A stretch of DNA of 64,000 bases from Acanthacorydalis orientalis (GCA_034766995.1 CM068313.1:52413775-52477774); one strand, 5' to 3'. Shown: positions 11,204 to 22,612, numbered from the stretch's first letter. Notes: generated by a model from the letters alone, not told the origin. Translations and numbers: made by a program.

Positions 11204-12065
11204 AATCACATCAAATCAAATTTTATTGTTACTGAGTTTATACAATTATGGTTTTTACAATATTGGATAGAACATTATTTTTCTTTAAGTTACTGATATA
11301 CAATATGAAACTTATCTAAGGTGGCAGGGAGTGTTTACAATAATAAGTGAAGATTGTTCGTTACCTATAAGAAAAAACTCAAGAATCTATATTAAATTGT
11401 AAAGTTTTTGTGGACTTAACACTAATTTAAATCTAACTTATAGCTAGCTTAACCTACGGGGCGGTTGGAATTCGGTGCAGCTTTGAGTTTTTGGTGTCTG
11501 TTTTCACGAGGTTGTTTGTTTTGTGCTTGGCACTAATCACTGATCACTGTCTCGAGTGTCTGTTATGACTGCATGGGTGATGGGAGCAGGGGAGGAAAGG
11601 AGCGTTGTAGTATTTGGTGTTGTAGAGATATGTAGCACGACTTTCTCTCTTGGAGTGATTTATTTTTAGTCGGTTGAGTTCGTTGATTGTTCTGGTAAGA
11701 TGAATCTTTGTTCTGTCATTGTGTTTGGTTATCACTGGGGTTATGAACTGGTCTGTAGTGTCGGTTTGATCTTTGAGAGACTTGATTATGGTATAGCGGG
11801 ATGTGTGTAGGATTAGCCTGAGGGCTTTGTCTGGATGGTCTGGATACGGTTAATGTGTGTTTAATTGGCGGCGAACTCAACCGGGGCCCCGTAGATCATC
11901 ACGGATCTGATGTAGGTCTTTGTGTAGGCAGATTTTTAGATTTATTGGGAGATTTGACGTGAGGAGGTCTCATTATTAGAAATGCAGCTTTGGCGAATCT
12001 GTTGTAATATGAGTCCAAGGTATTTGATTTTGTTGGTTTCGATTATGTATTGAAGGGTATTAGTT
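11204..12065 (-). mobile_element. 5'-truncated non-LTR retrotransposon (LINE)
   Basis: The reverse strand carries the last part of a reverse transcriptase ORF (to about 11450), an AT-rich 3' UTR, an AATAAA signal (rc of 11221-11226) and a short TTTGA/TTTGATG tail ending near 11204. The GC content of the coding part is clearly above the background. 5' truncation at about 12065 is usual for LINE copies. The protein resembles Jockey/CR1-group C-termini. Confidence 0.75.
11450..12062 (-). pseudogene. LINE reverse transcriptase C-terminal fragment
   Basis: The reading includes IKYLGLIL (the KYLGVxLD motif after the RT palm), then KTYIRSVMIYGAPVEFAAN, matching the YKTYIRPVMTYGSPxW segment, then DKALRLILHTSRYT (family: NKALRIALNAPRYT), and a basic C-terminus (RTINELNRLKINHSKRES within the open frame 11544-11735). 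The catalytic YADD box would lie upstream and is missing through truncation. Several stops and at least one frameshift. No intact function. Confidence 0.75.
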
Positions 12066-12796
12066 TATATTTATTGTATCTATGGAGATTGTTAAATACC
12101 TCACTGAATTGTTAAATACACACTCAATTTTTTTTAATTTTGGCGTTTAAACGGACAAAAATGAATTGAGATTTTAATGAACATACAATTTGTTGTTGGG
12201 ACAAAAACTATTGAAACTACATTACATTCGAACCTAGTCTTTCAGTGACTCTAGAGTAAGTATTTTAAATTCTGTTCCGTGTAATTGAACTGAATTAGCA
12301 TGGGATTTAAGATATGTATGTAATTTCAATCCAATTCCGAACTGAAAAGAATTATTATGATTAACCAAATCTAATTATCTATAATAATCCAAGTTCAATA
12401 TACTTGAAAAAATCGCATTATTATCTTAAAGGTACAATACTAATAATAATTGCTATACTGATTAATAATTTTATAATCTGATTAATATATATTTTACTAT
12501 AGGATTACAAATTCATGCTACTATCTATAGACAAATTAATGAGTAATGATCAAACATTCGTAATGTTGCAAATAGATTAATTTATTTATCAGTTATTAAA
12601 TTAAAATGTGAACGTCATTTATTATCACTGACAATTTATCAAAATTAGTCAGTCGGGAAATTTTTTTTTAAGAAATCAATATTAATCAGTGTGTTAAATA
12701 AGTGGTTAGAGCACATTTTATACTTATGCAAATCAAAAGATAAATGTACTCGTAAACGATTATCTTATAAGAAATGTATGATTTGGTACTGAATAT

Positions 12797-12799
<3 letters not shown>
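12066..12799. other. AT-rich DNA, nothing recognised
   Basis: No repeat relative or coding signal noticed. Confidence 0.45.
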
Positions 12800-12864
<65 letters not shown>

Positions 12865-12872
12865 CATACATA
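12800..12872. repeat. (TA)n microsatellite
   Basis: TA run 12800-12860 followed by CATA repeats. Confidence 0.95.
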
Positions 12873-13289
12873 TGTGTGTATGAACCACATTTCATATCAT
12901 GTTTATGAGACTTTTCATGCAAATAAAACATAAATATTCCATTCGTAAAAATAATTGACAACAGGAATAAGGGATGAAACATTTGTCATCTTTTTTTTTA
13001 CAAATGTTGAATTTTCGTCAACTAATAATTTTACGTTCGTGTCTTCTTTTGTCTGAATTTATGTTAGTATTTTTTGTTACAAATAAAAAGGTTAATCTAC
13101 AAAAGCTTCCTATTTTTCTGTACATCATTTCAGCTATTAAAAACAAAAGGACCACAGCAACTTCATTTTTCTCTTGAAGAATACTGGATGATACTGTGTT
13201 TCATTGATTGCAATGTAAATTATTTCCTTCCGTATTTTTCCTTTTTTTCAGTATTTTATGTACTTCTTTAATCATGCACATACATATTT

Positions 13290-13304
13290 ACACACACACA
13301 CACA

Positions 13305-13361
<57 letters not shown>
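13290..13361. repeat. (CA)n(TA)n microsatellite
   Basis: CA run 13290-13305, then AT run 13307-13361. Confidence 0.95.
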
Positions 13362-13366
<5 letters not shown>

Positions 13367-13369
13367 GAG

Positions 13370-14060
13370 GAGGGTGCGTCAAAAATTTTACATAAAAGTT
13401 TATAACTTTAACAATTTGAGAAATTAAAATGAAACAAAAAAAAGAATGTTTAAAATATGAATTTTCGAACATTGTATGTATATTTTACATAATTGTCAAT
13501 ATATTTCTGTCAATGTGTTATAAATTTCATATTTCTGTCAGTGAAGAAATCTTTTGTTTGTCCCTCCACAGCTTTAACTTTGTCATCAGAATCAAAATAT
13601 TTTCTTTTGAGATGATTCTTTAATTCTGAGAATATATCAAAGTCAGATTATGACACTCGTATCTTGGTTGTAAGAAGAATGAAATGAGACTATATTAAAT
13701 TTATTTAGATTATTCTGTTTTAAGAATTCTTTTTTTACTCCAAATTTTTTTATAATATGATCTACTCTTTCCTTAGAAATTCTAAGATTCATATAAATAG
13801 ACAGAGTTATTCAGTAGTCTTCTTTGGTAAAGAAATTAACACCCTGTTAATGAATTCACTAACTTGCTCTGACAGATCTTTCTAAAATAGGGTTGTCTTT
13901 CAAACCGACCTTCCCAAATTTATTTCTTAAATGTATTTATCTAATAACTTACAGGTAGGTCTGTCCACACAATAATAACTATGAACAGTTTTTCAACCTC
14001 GATGAATGTCTGTGGATAACACGTTTTCAGAGAAATTTAATGACGACGGATATTTTTATG
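13370..14060 (-). pseudogene. Mariner transposase relic, internally deleted
   Basis: The reverse strand reads MNLRISKERVDHIIKKFGVKK (the second helix-turn-helix, family form ISxERVxHIIHxxLGMRK) and, after a deletion and frameshift, FSELKNHLKRKYFDSDDKVK with a degenerate end QKYIDNYVKY (family: RWQKCIDxxGDYVE). The three catalytic Asp motifs are not readable. Left boundary may be the agggtgcgtcaaaaatttta at 13370, but no inverted partner was found. Confidence 0.6.
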
Positions 14061-14420
14061 CTTGTAGACATATTGTTTTCATATTTGCCCTGTGTCTCAC
14101 TGTGTGCTGTCTATGCAGCAAGATTGTTATAACTAAATGAAATATCAATTACCATGTACTTCATTACTGAAAACTCTCGACATTTGTCATACGCATGAAA
14201 GGCAGCATGTTATTAGTACTATCCACCGGCTTGAGTTGATGTTGGTATGAAAGTTCCAATTATTAAATCACTATTATATTAAATTCATTATCATTTAATC
14301 GATGATATTTGTTTTTACATGATTACTCAAGACACAACATGTATATATGGAAAACTCATTCAAAAACTTCACTACTCTTTTCAAAAGTTATGAACTTACA
14401 TTTTTAATTTATCATTCACT
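14061..14420. other. No feature recognised
   Basis: AT-rich with no repeat relative found. Confidence 0.4.
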
Positions 14421-14458
14421 TGTATGTGTATGTGTATGTATGTATGTGTGTGTGTATG

Positions 14459-14527
<69 letters not shown>

Positions 14528-14536
14528 AGAGAGAGA
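14421..14536. repeat. Compound (TG/TATG)n(TA)n(GA)n microsatellite
   Basis: TG and TATG units to 14463, TA 14463-14525, GA 14526-14536. Confidence 0.95.
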
Positions 14537-15370
14537 TCTGGAAAAAATATCATAAATTTTTTTAAATTGAAAATTTTGTTTGTAACAAATAATTATTCCA
14601 TGTAACTAATTTCATGAAATCTAAATTTGTTCTGTTATCTATATGTATATAAAATTTAATTTCTTATAATACTGCCATTATGACAATATATTTCCTATTA
14701 CTTATTACACTTCACTCACAAGGCTAGCTGTACTGCCCAGGCACTTAAGAGGCGTTCCACTCGTACGACTAGTGTCAATGCCTGTATTTGATCATTTACA
14801 GATAAAAGCTTTGATAAACGTTCGTCCATCAATGTCATCGGATGTGTTTATATTTTTCTATGTTTATCATACGCATATCCTAATTCATAGTATACAAACT
14901 TCTAATCTGCTGTATAGCCTAATTAGCTGGAGTGCAAAAGGTTTATTATTTGCTTTGTGATCTAAATAGATTCCCGTCGAACAAATTGGAAACGATTAAT
15001 CCTGTTTTTGAAACTTTCATGACGAGTATATTCATCCTTGAAATTTTAAAATACATGGAGAAAATTATGAAATAAATATATAAATAATAAAAACTAATAA
15101 AAAACAAGAAAAGAGATTAAGAACTAAATAAAAATGAATCTTTTCTTAAGAGAGAATCAAGCCAAAAAAACACAAAACCCTCACCCCATCCCTAATTCCT
15201 ACTGTTGTATGAATATACAAAATATTTAAATTATGCATAAGTTATATATAAATATACAAAATTATAGTGACATATTGAGGTATTACTTATGTTGAATATT
15301 GCAAATAAAACTTTTTTAATTGTGCGAAAATAGTTATTTTAAAAAAAGTTCATAATAACATGTATATAAT

Positions 15371-15371
<1 letters not shown>
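14537..15371. other. No feature recognised
   Basis: Includes a slightly GC-richer stretch at 14720-14830 without recognisable identity. Confidence 0.4.

Positions 15372-15446
<75 letters not shown>
15372..15446. repeat. (CT)n(TA)n microsatellite
   Basis: CT run 15372-15402 followed by TA to 15446. Confidence 0.95.
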
Positions 15447-15449
<3 letters not shown>

Positions 15450-16057
15450 TATTCTGCATGAACTCAGAAAGTTAATAATTCTTATTTGAATTTGAATGTA
15501 TATTTTATATTAAATTATAAACAGGAAGATATATCTTTAATAATATTTTAATTAAATCTGAAATAAGTGATGATGGAATTACAGTACGAGTTCTGAGAAA
15601 TATTCAGAGATAAATAAATTGTTTCTAGTTAAAGTATGAATGTCATTCAAACCGAATTTTATTTACTGAAGTTTAAATATTATAAAAAGTTACAAAACGT
15701 ATTTTTTAATTAATCAAGAAATGTTGCAGATATGTGAAATAAAGGATGTGAATTATACAACATAATTTTTACACTTCGTTCACCTTTTAGGTTCTAAATT
15801 GAATAGATTAAATGTTGAGTGTATTGCGTTCTTTCTCGATCGTTTCTTCGAAAAGTAAGTTCGAATTTATACACATGGTATTCTCAGGATTATTATGTAT
15901 ATGATAGAAAATGAACGAATTATACTCGTACCTTGTCTTAGAGAGTTTATATAATAATGCATTTTTTTAGAGAAGTGTTTCGACTTAAAGCAGGATATTT
16001 TGAATTTATTACCTTTGGTAACTAGTTTTGAAGCGAATGCTATATATATATATATTA
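15447..16057. other. No feature recognised
   Basis: AT-rich. The open frames overlapping 15867-16203 are low-complexity. Confidence 0.4.
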
Positions 16058-16142
16058 TACAGTGAATCAAAAAAGTTTTTGTACACTTTATATTTTTGTT
16101 TAAAAATAGAAATCCATGAATGCAATTTTGTAAATACTTTCG

Positions 16143-16144
<2 letters not shown>

Positions 16145-16200
<56 letters not shown>
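16145..16200. repeat. (TA)n array at a LINE 3' end
   Basis: TA run abutting the reversed LINE fragment at 16201; the same junction occurs at 8477. Confidence 0.95.
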
Positions 16201-16202
<2 letters not shown>

Positions 16203-16283
16203 TCTTCAGCCTCTGTTAATCCACTGCTGGATGAAGGCCTCTTCCATGATTTTCCATTTTGTTCGATTCAGTGCCTCTCTTTT

Positions 16284-16285
<2 letters not shown>
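16201..16285 (-). mobile_element. LINE 3' terminal fragment, second copy
   Basis: On the reverse strand it reads [20 protein letters not shown], then NRG and a stop, followed by ctgaagatgat and (TA)n. Same text, same 5' limit (about TGGAAAAGAGAGGC) and same tail as 8392-8476. It lies inside the Tc1 element at 16058-17918, so it arrived later. The shared 5' limit could mean a SINE-like unit rather than random truncation. Confidence 0.65.

Positions 16286-16346
<61 letters not shown>
16286..16346. repeat. (TA)n array
   Basis: TA run on the other side of the LINE fragment. Confidence 0.95.
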
Positions 16347-16350
<4 letters not shown>

Positions 16351-16519
16351 CATATATTAAAGAATATAATCATAACAAAATTGAATCCAAATACATCAAA
16401 AAAACCTGAAAAAAATAAGAAAACAAAAAGTTATCTTAAATGTATATCAAAAAAGTTTTCGTGCGAAGAAAAACATTAAGATGTAAAGCTAATTTATATA
16501 TTATATTTTAATTTTCAAT

Positions 16520-17545
16520 ATCTTGTTGGGTTAGCCTCTTGATTTCACTACTGCTTCCAAACGACTTGTCGTATTAAGAAACCAGTTTTTCTGCATCTGC
16601 TCTCGTCATTTTCTCTATTCAGAGAGTAGTACAGTTTTCATTGATTCCTTGGAGCTTATTTGATGTTTTCGGAAGTGTCGATTAAGTAAATCTCAAATGT
16701 TCTATGGATTTTAAATCGAGTTACTGTGGAGATGTATGCAATTGCTTTGGAACTTTATAAAAACACCATTCTTTCACTATTAAAGAGTAGTGTTTTAGGT
16801 AGCTATCTTACTGAAACGTAAATTTATTTATATCTAGACCCAATTTTTCAATACTACTTGTTAAATTTTCTTGAAAAATGCGTAAGTAATCATACTTGAC
16901 ATAGTTTGTTCAATGAATATCAAATTTCCGACGCATGTGGCGCTCACACACCCTCACACTATCACTCTACCATCACTATGTTTTATGGTTGGCATGATAT
17001 TTTCCTTATTAAATTCTGTATTTGTTCTTCATACTATTATGTATCCATTCGAACCAAAAATGTTAAACTTACTCTCATCACTGAAAACTACATTTCTCCA
17101 AAATTCCTCTGATTGTTTTTTATGCATTTTAGCAAATATAACACGCTTTAATTTATTTATCTTTCAAACTAATGTTTTTTGACTTGTTGAACGGCCATGA
17201 AAACCAACTTTATGCAAGATATTCCCAATCAATTGCTGATTCGATTTGTTTTCTATTAATTCTTCCATTTGTTAGCTTATTTTTGGGCCTGAGAGTGAGG
17301 GTGAAGTCTTGGGATCTCATTTTATTGTGTTGGCCATAATTCGTTTTTCTTTAGAAGAAAGTTTTCTAGGCCGTCCGGAACATAGTTTAATTTTTATTGT
17401 GCTGATTGTCTTTTAATAATAGATTCTATACTTGAATGTGTTCTCCCTACAATAGAATCGATTTCTCGAAGCGATTTTATTTTTTAAATGTAACTGAATA
17501 GTAAGTGTTTTGTATCTACTGAAATTTATAAACTTCGACCCATTT
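16520..17545 (-). pseudogene. Tc1-like transposase, full span, broken
   Basis: Reverse-strand reading: a paired-like helix-turn-helix (REIDSIVGRTHSSIESIIKR), then EFWRNVVFSDESKFNIFGSN (first catalytic Asp in SDESKF), DGSVIVWGCVSATCVGNLIF, a damaged PKHTA-type motif, SIEHLRF (the SPDLNPIEHLW motif of the third acidic residue) and a C-terminus with the LEAVIKxKGGxTKY-like SSSEIKRLTQ. Usual Tc1 length is about 340 residues and the span fits. Stops and frameshifts throughout, so inactive. Forward open frames 16906-17182 are its shadows. Confidence 0.85.
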
Positions 17546-17988
17546 TCACTTTAATTTTGATGAGCATATGTTAACTAATTGAATTAAAATACTATTTTCA
17601 AATTTTACCTTTAAAAATACTTCTATAACAATATTTTTTTAAAAAAACTTTTAGAAGTTCAATCGCAGCTCTTTTAACGCACTACAAAATTAGACTGTAC
17701 GAAAACATTTTCGGCTTAAATTTCCTACTGCGTCACTTACTTTGTTCGGAGTATTCCTTCTTTCCGTGAAAAATATTTTAAAATATACGAAATTGTGTTT
17801 AACAAATATTGAAGAAATGATATATAAAAGTTTTTCTTCGAATTGTAGCAAAAAAAGAAACGTTTAAAGGTTTTGTTCAAAAGTACAAGATGTACAAAAA
17901 CTTTTTTGACTTACTGTTTATCAGGCGAGTACAATCACCCATAGCATATGAATACCGACCATAGTCGCCCGTAGTAGCGAAAGAGTTA

Positions 17989-19277
17989 TTAAGTTGGTGC
18001 AAAAAGAATTGCGGTTTTTATCATTTTGAGTTTGGTGCCGATTTTTCTAGTTAACGTTATCTTTTGTTATGGTCATGTAGTACATCATTGTAAACAATGA
18101 AATTAGCACAACTGATTTCAGCTTATGTCTATTGTTTTCATTTTTTAGTATTGTTGGATATAACCTCTTAAATTAATCGGGGAAAAAAATTCGCGCGATT
18201 TTGTTGTATGAGTTTAAATTGGGATATAAAGCAACAGAAACTGATCAAAATATCAAACTTGTTTTTGGCGAACAGTCAACTAGTGAACGTACAGCTCAAC
18301 ACTGGTTCTAAAAAATTTGTGATTGAAATAAAAGCCTTGATGATGAGGAAGGTCCTGGACGTCATTCAGCTATGGACATTAATGAGTTATGAACCATTAT
18401 TGAAGTGGACTCACGTAAAACAACTCAAGAGGTGGCAGAAGGACTCAGTGTTGATTAGTCAACAATTGCTCGACATTTGAGCCTAATTGGAAAAACAAAA
18501 AAGCAGAATAAATTGGTGATAGTACTGTATGAACATGAATCAATTCCGCGATACGAAATCTGCTCTGCGCTTCTTTTGCATAACAAAAATTATCTCTTTC
18601 TTGATCACATTGTTACATGTGCTGAATAGTGGATTCTCTATTACAATCGGAAACGTTCATCGCAGTGGTTAAACTGAGAGAAGCATTAAAATAGTTTCCT
18701 AAACCAAAGCTTCAAGGAAAAAAGATTATAGTCACTGTTTAGTGATCGGCAATTGGCATCATTCACTATATCTTCTTAAATCCTGGTGAAATAATAACAG
18801 CAGAAAAATATTATCATGAAATTAAAAAAATGAATGAGAAGTTGCATCGTTTACGGCCAGCATTAGTGTATCGAAAAAGACTATTTCTTCTTCATGACAA
18901 TGCCCGACCACACGTCTCGCAAATACCTTTAAAGAAATCAAATGAACTGGATTATGAAACCTTACCTCACCCACCTTATTCGTCGGACCTGTCTCAGTGA
19001 CAGATTAACATTTTTTGAAATATTTGAGTTTTTTTTAATATTTGAGTAGTTTTGTAAATATTTGAGAAATAATGTTTTCTATTATCATGCGTCATCTCAA
19101 AGCGCTTTCCAGGACTCCATAATTCTATCTTTTAGGAATAAACAAACTTATTTACCGTTGGGAGAAATGTGTGCAGGCCACTGGCCTTCATGGTGATTAA
19201 TAAATATAATTCTTAACTTTTATACGCGTCTTTATACTGGATACTTAAAAACCGTAATTATTTTTGCACCAACTTAA
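17989..19277 (+). mobile_element. Full-length Hsmar1-like mariner (1289 bp)
   Basis: Left end ttaagttggtgcaaaaagaa at 17989 and right end inverse (attatttttgcaccaactta) ending at 19277, with TA on both sides (17987-88, 19278-79). The length is almost exactly that known for Hsmar1, and the terminal repeat is the Hsmar1/MADE1 type. The 1-939 element is a second copy of the family, and the deletion derivatives at 21434, 28859, 58817 and 60694 have related but distinct ends. Confidence 0.93.
18185..19200 (+). pseudogene. Hsmar1-like mariner transposase, broken
   Basis: Reading in changing frames: YEFKLGYKATETDQNI and FGEQSTSERTAQHWF (first helix-turn-helix), DDEEGPGRHSAMDINELRTI, then STIARHLSLIGKTKKQNK (second helix-turn-helix with linker). 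Next come FLDHIVTCAE followed by a stop and WILYYNRKRSSQWL (first catalytic Asp region, with E/stop where GDEKW is usual), FLHDNARPHVSQ (second Asp) and KSNELDYETLPHPPYSSDLS (third Asp region). The order and span match the family's roughly 345 residues. At least ten disabling changes, including the damaged catalytic box. It was the DNA-cutting enzyme; now inactive. Confidence 0.9.
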
Positions 19278-19279
19278 TA

Positions 19280-20263
19280 AAATATAACAGATATAAAAAC
19301 GAAATTCACTGTCTGTCATTTGATCCAAGTAATAACACACCTTTTTGTATGCAATAAAATATAAATGTAAAATGTTACTGAAAATTACTTAATGTCTAAG
19401 TTTCTAGCAAATAATAAATGTCAGTAATGAATTAGTGTGCAATTTAGATATGGTTTAAGCACATAAAGGATATAAATTTTTCCAATATTACAGAAAACAA
19501 ATCGCAATGTCACCTTCAGTTATTTAAACTGATTATATATATATATATATATATAAATTGTTTATTGTTCTATAAGTAAACGTATTTCAAAATTATTGAA
19601 TGTTAATTTCTAAAATATGACGTGTGCATTTTATTACTTTGAAATAACAAAACATCATTAAAGTAAATTTGTGTACCTGTGAAAAATTTTTATGGAGTTA
19701 GTACTAGGAAGTAATAAATATTGATAGTATATTCAAGCAACTAGTTTTCTGTAGCGAATAATTTAGTTTCGCTATGTAAATATTTTATTAGTCAGAACTA
19801 ATATTAATGACTCTACCTGGTAGTATAAACAAATGTCTATCGTATTTCTTATTTTCACATTGAAACGAATGGTATCGTTTCATTAAAAGCACGGTTTTAC
19901 AAATTATTCGTCTATTCAATGCGTTAACAAAGGAACGTTTCACTGTAATTACATGATAATTTATTTTCTCTGAGTTAACGATATTATGAAGTTTCCAATA
20001 CTTACCAATTTGCATCCTACTGCATTATAAAATTTTATAGATGTCGTAATTTTCGATCAATTCATCTATAAATAATTTCGTTATCGCACAATTCAAAACC
20101 GTTTATTGACCTTTGGTAGAAATTTACACGTAAACATAATAAAAAAAACCAAAATGTTTATCAGCGGCAGTAAATTTTAGTACCCGAATATTACTTTCTT
20201 TTTTCTGTCACGACCGATTTAAATGCATATGACTGTTTCATGGAACAAGTAGAATATATGCAA

Positions 20264-20296
<33 letters not shown>

Positions 20297-20462
20297 ATTA
20301 TCTTTAACGCTTCGTCAGCAACTGTCTTTCTTTTTTATTCTTTTATATTATTATTTATTGATTAGAAAACATAACTGTTCTATAGTACTGTCTGAACTAT
20401 TTAAAGTGTTATTGTCTTTGTCTGTGATTTTACTTTTTTGTTTATTTCCATATATGTAATAT
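19280..20462. other. AT-rich DNA with two short (TA)n runs
   Basis: Short TA arrays at 19533-19555 and 20264-20296. The reverse open frame at 19788-20015 shows no domain I recognise. Confidence 0.45.
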
Positions 20463-20560
20463 AGTCGAGTCTCCTTTTATGCGGCAGATACGTTCCACAG
20501 AAACCGCATATAAAAAAATCATACAAGAAAGACATAACCTACGTTGAACAATTAGAGACA
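20463..20560 (+). repeat. Possible pogo/Tigger-like element end
   Basis: The stretch gtcgagtctccttttatgcg, then gcagatacgttccacagaaaccgc, has the layout of pogo/Tigger termini (a GGATACGTTCC...GAAACCGC type hairpin). No partner end was found, and the following open frame (20539-20736, reverse) has no clear similarity. Confidence 0.4.
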
Positions 20561-21433
20561 CGTTCCATAATGTTTCTAAAAACGCATAAAATCAAAGCAT
20601 TGAGTTCAGACACACAAAGTCTTATAAAAAAAGTTAATGAAAATTCAGGAAAACAAAAATGCTTGAAAAATTCCTTTGAAACTCTGAAAGAAATTGATTT
20701 AAACTTAAAATACGTTTGTTTTAAGACTTTATTCATTTAATTTTATTGAAAAGTAATAATTATTTTTACATTTTTTCATCGAAATTATCGTCGCTATCTG
20801 ACAATGTTCGGCATCATTTGCGAACTTGTGTGAAATCACTTTAATCACTAGAAGAGATAGTCAGTGCATCAGATCTGCTTTATAAAGACAATGGTTTTTC
20901 ACGAACAGAATTAGCGTCAACTTCACCCACGTTTTCTGTTAATTTTTTTCCTCTGACAATGTAATCAGTGATTCAACTTGGCGATGATGATTTTACTAAT
21001 TTTTTATGCAGTTCACGATATCCAGACATACAGTTTTTTAGTTCACGTTGGAATTTGAAGGCTCGTTCAGAATTTATCATGAACAAGAAAATGATTTTTT
21101 TGTTGCAATGTTAAAGACCTAGATTTATATTTGCATTGAGGTAAATATGTTTTTTCTTCCGCTTCACTATTGTTTTCTGGATCTTCGGCGATATCTAAAA
21201 TTGTATCAATAATTACTTGTCACTTAAGGTATTACCACAAGCAATTCAGTGACATTATATTCAAAAAATACAAGTAATTCCAAAAAGAATAACGATGTAT
21301 TTCATTATCAGGTCGGAAACTTGAAATTTCCTTCGTATGTTTTAATTGAAGGCTATTCAGGCGGAGTTAGTGTAGGATTTTGTAAATATTAAAAAATTCA
21401 CTACCGTAGTTGTTTGAAAACATTAGATATACA
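20561..21433. other. No feature recognised
   Basis: May be the body of the possible pogo-like relic to its left, but no transposase motif could be read. Confidence 0.35.
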
Positions 21434-21980
21434 TTAAGTTGATAGAAAAATAATTACGGTTTAAGACCTTCAAATTCGTATACATTTTTAAGTTTGAGTG
21501 GTCCAGAACTGTTGGATGACTAACGCCTAACTTTTGTGCAAACTCTCAAATTGTTGTAGTTCTGATTCAACTAACGCCTTCAATTGATCATCATAGACTG
21601 AAGGACGCTTGCAACCTTCTTCATTTTCAAGGCTCTCTTCTCTAGTATGAAATTTGAACCACCACCATTGCATCACTGTACGTTCGTTAACAGTACTCAC
21701 ACTAAAAGAATCGTTTAGTTTACAAGCTGGTTTTGCTTCTTTTCGACCCATTTTGAAAACATACAAAAATTATTATTATTTACATTATTTCCATCTTTAA
21801 TTCAATAACTCAGTTTGAAGCAAAATTAATAGTAAAATCAAAGTGGATGTTACCAAAATATAGACCCAAAAATTCACTTTAAAATAATATTAACATGAAC
21901 ACGATGAAAAGACACTTTTTGAAAAAATTAAGGTTAGAATTCATAAAACAAAACCCGCAATTATTTTCATACCAATCTAA
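21434..21980 (-). mobile_element. Non-autonomous mariner, HTH-only derivative (copy N1)
   Basis: Ends ttaagttgatagaaaaataa (21434) and, inverted, ttagattggtatgaaaataa (to 21980), with TA after the right end. It keeps the 5' leader, the first helix-turn-helix and part of the second, then jumps straight to the 3' end. The catalytic domain is absent. The same junction is seen at 28859-29272, 58817-58974 and 60694-61255, so this is a shared deletion derivative that multiplied, not independent decay. Confidence 0.85.
21527..21766 (-). pseudogene. Mariner DNA-binding domain, open frame of 79 codons
   Basis: Protein MGRKEAKPACKLNDSFSVST then VNERTVMQWWWFKF, ENEEGCKRPSVYDDQLKALV. This is the mariner N-terminal helix-turn-helix and GRP(S) linker. 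It is the longest open copy in this subfamily here; it ends just into the second helix-turn-helix through a frameshift (LQQFESLHKS). It cannot cut DNA. Whether it is expressed is unknown. Confidence 0.75.
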
Positions 21981-22321
21981 TATTTAAGGTATTATGTTAT
22001 AATATAAATAACTAGATAATTTGTTGTTTGATGTGTATTTGATATTATTTATCATTAGGTAAAACAATCGTGTGTTCATGACATAACAATTTAAAAATTA
22101 AAATATAAAAAATAATTGACAGAAAAGCTCATATAACAAAAACAACGAAAATTTTATGCATAACTATTATACAGTACGCACGGCTGGCATGAATTCAAAT
22201 ATTGAACTTGAACCAACTTCCAAAGCCTTGGGAGCCGTGCCAACTACGATCGTGTTATACTGAAAGTTCTGCGTTTTGATTGGTTCACATCGAGAATTCG
22301 AAATCGAGTTTTCTATGCTCG
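21981..22321. other. No feature recognised
   Basis: A GC-richer patch at 22180-22320 leads into the hairpin; no coding signal. It contains ttttgattggttcacatcg, faintly like the attggttgayatca of the GC-box repeat at 55.9 and 57.2 kb. Confidence 0.4.
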
Positions 22322-22396
22322 TCAGGCCTATGACAATCGCTTATACTATATACATTGCCAGTTGTCACGACCACGAGGCGAGTGTTGTAGGCCTGA
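22322..22396. repeat. Imperfect hairpin with TCAGGCCTA arms
   Basis: Arms tcaggcctatgacaatcgc (22322-22340) and ggcgagtgttgtaggcctga (to 22396) are inverted with about 37 bp between. May be a relic of a short fold-back element. Confidence 0.6.
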
Positions 22397-22470
22397 TGTT
22401 CGTCTTTAAAGCTCTAAATTAAGAACTACCTTAATAATCACAAAACACTTTTAAAATTGTGACTAAATTC

Positions 22471-22612
22471 ACTTTCACAAATGATTTTTTTTTAGTTTAC
22501 CGCAAACCATTAAAATTTTTCTGATCAAAAATATCTAATAAATTATTATTGATGTTTGTTGACTTTAGATTATACGCATTCTGATGGCAATGCCATCATC
22601 ATCCTTAGACTA
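22471..22612 (+). repeat. Fold-back MITE family, left half
   Basis: Shares tttcacaaatga, tttttctgatcaaaaatat, aataaattattattgat and the gcattctgatggcaatgcca inner block with the copies at 51388 and 29911. The right arm is missing. Confidence 0.7.

Larger units (their letters stand above)
16058..17918 (-). mobile_element. Tc1-like element with IR/DR ends, invaded near one end
   Basis: Outer ends: cagtgaatcaaaaaagtttt at 16060 and its inverse ending at 17916, flanked by TA (16056-57 and 17919-20). A second, inner motif lies at 16447-16470 (atcaaaaaagttttcgtgcg) with an inverse near 17693-17716. This double-site layout (IR/DR) is known for Sleeping Beauty-type Tc1 elements. A block at 16145-16346 ((TA)n, LINE 3' end, (TA)n) interrupts the left terminal region. 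The right end lies 70 bp from the Hsmar1-like mariner at 17989. Confidence 0.85.
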
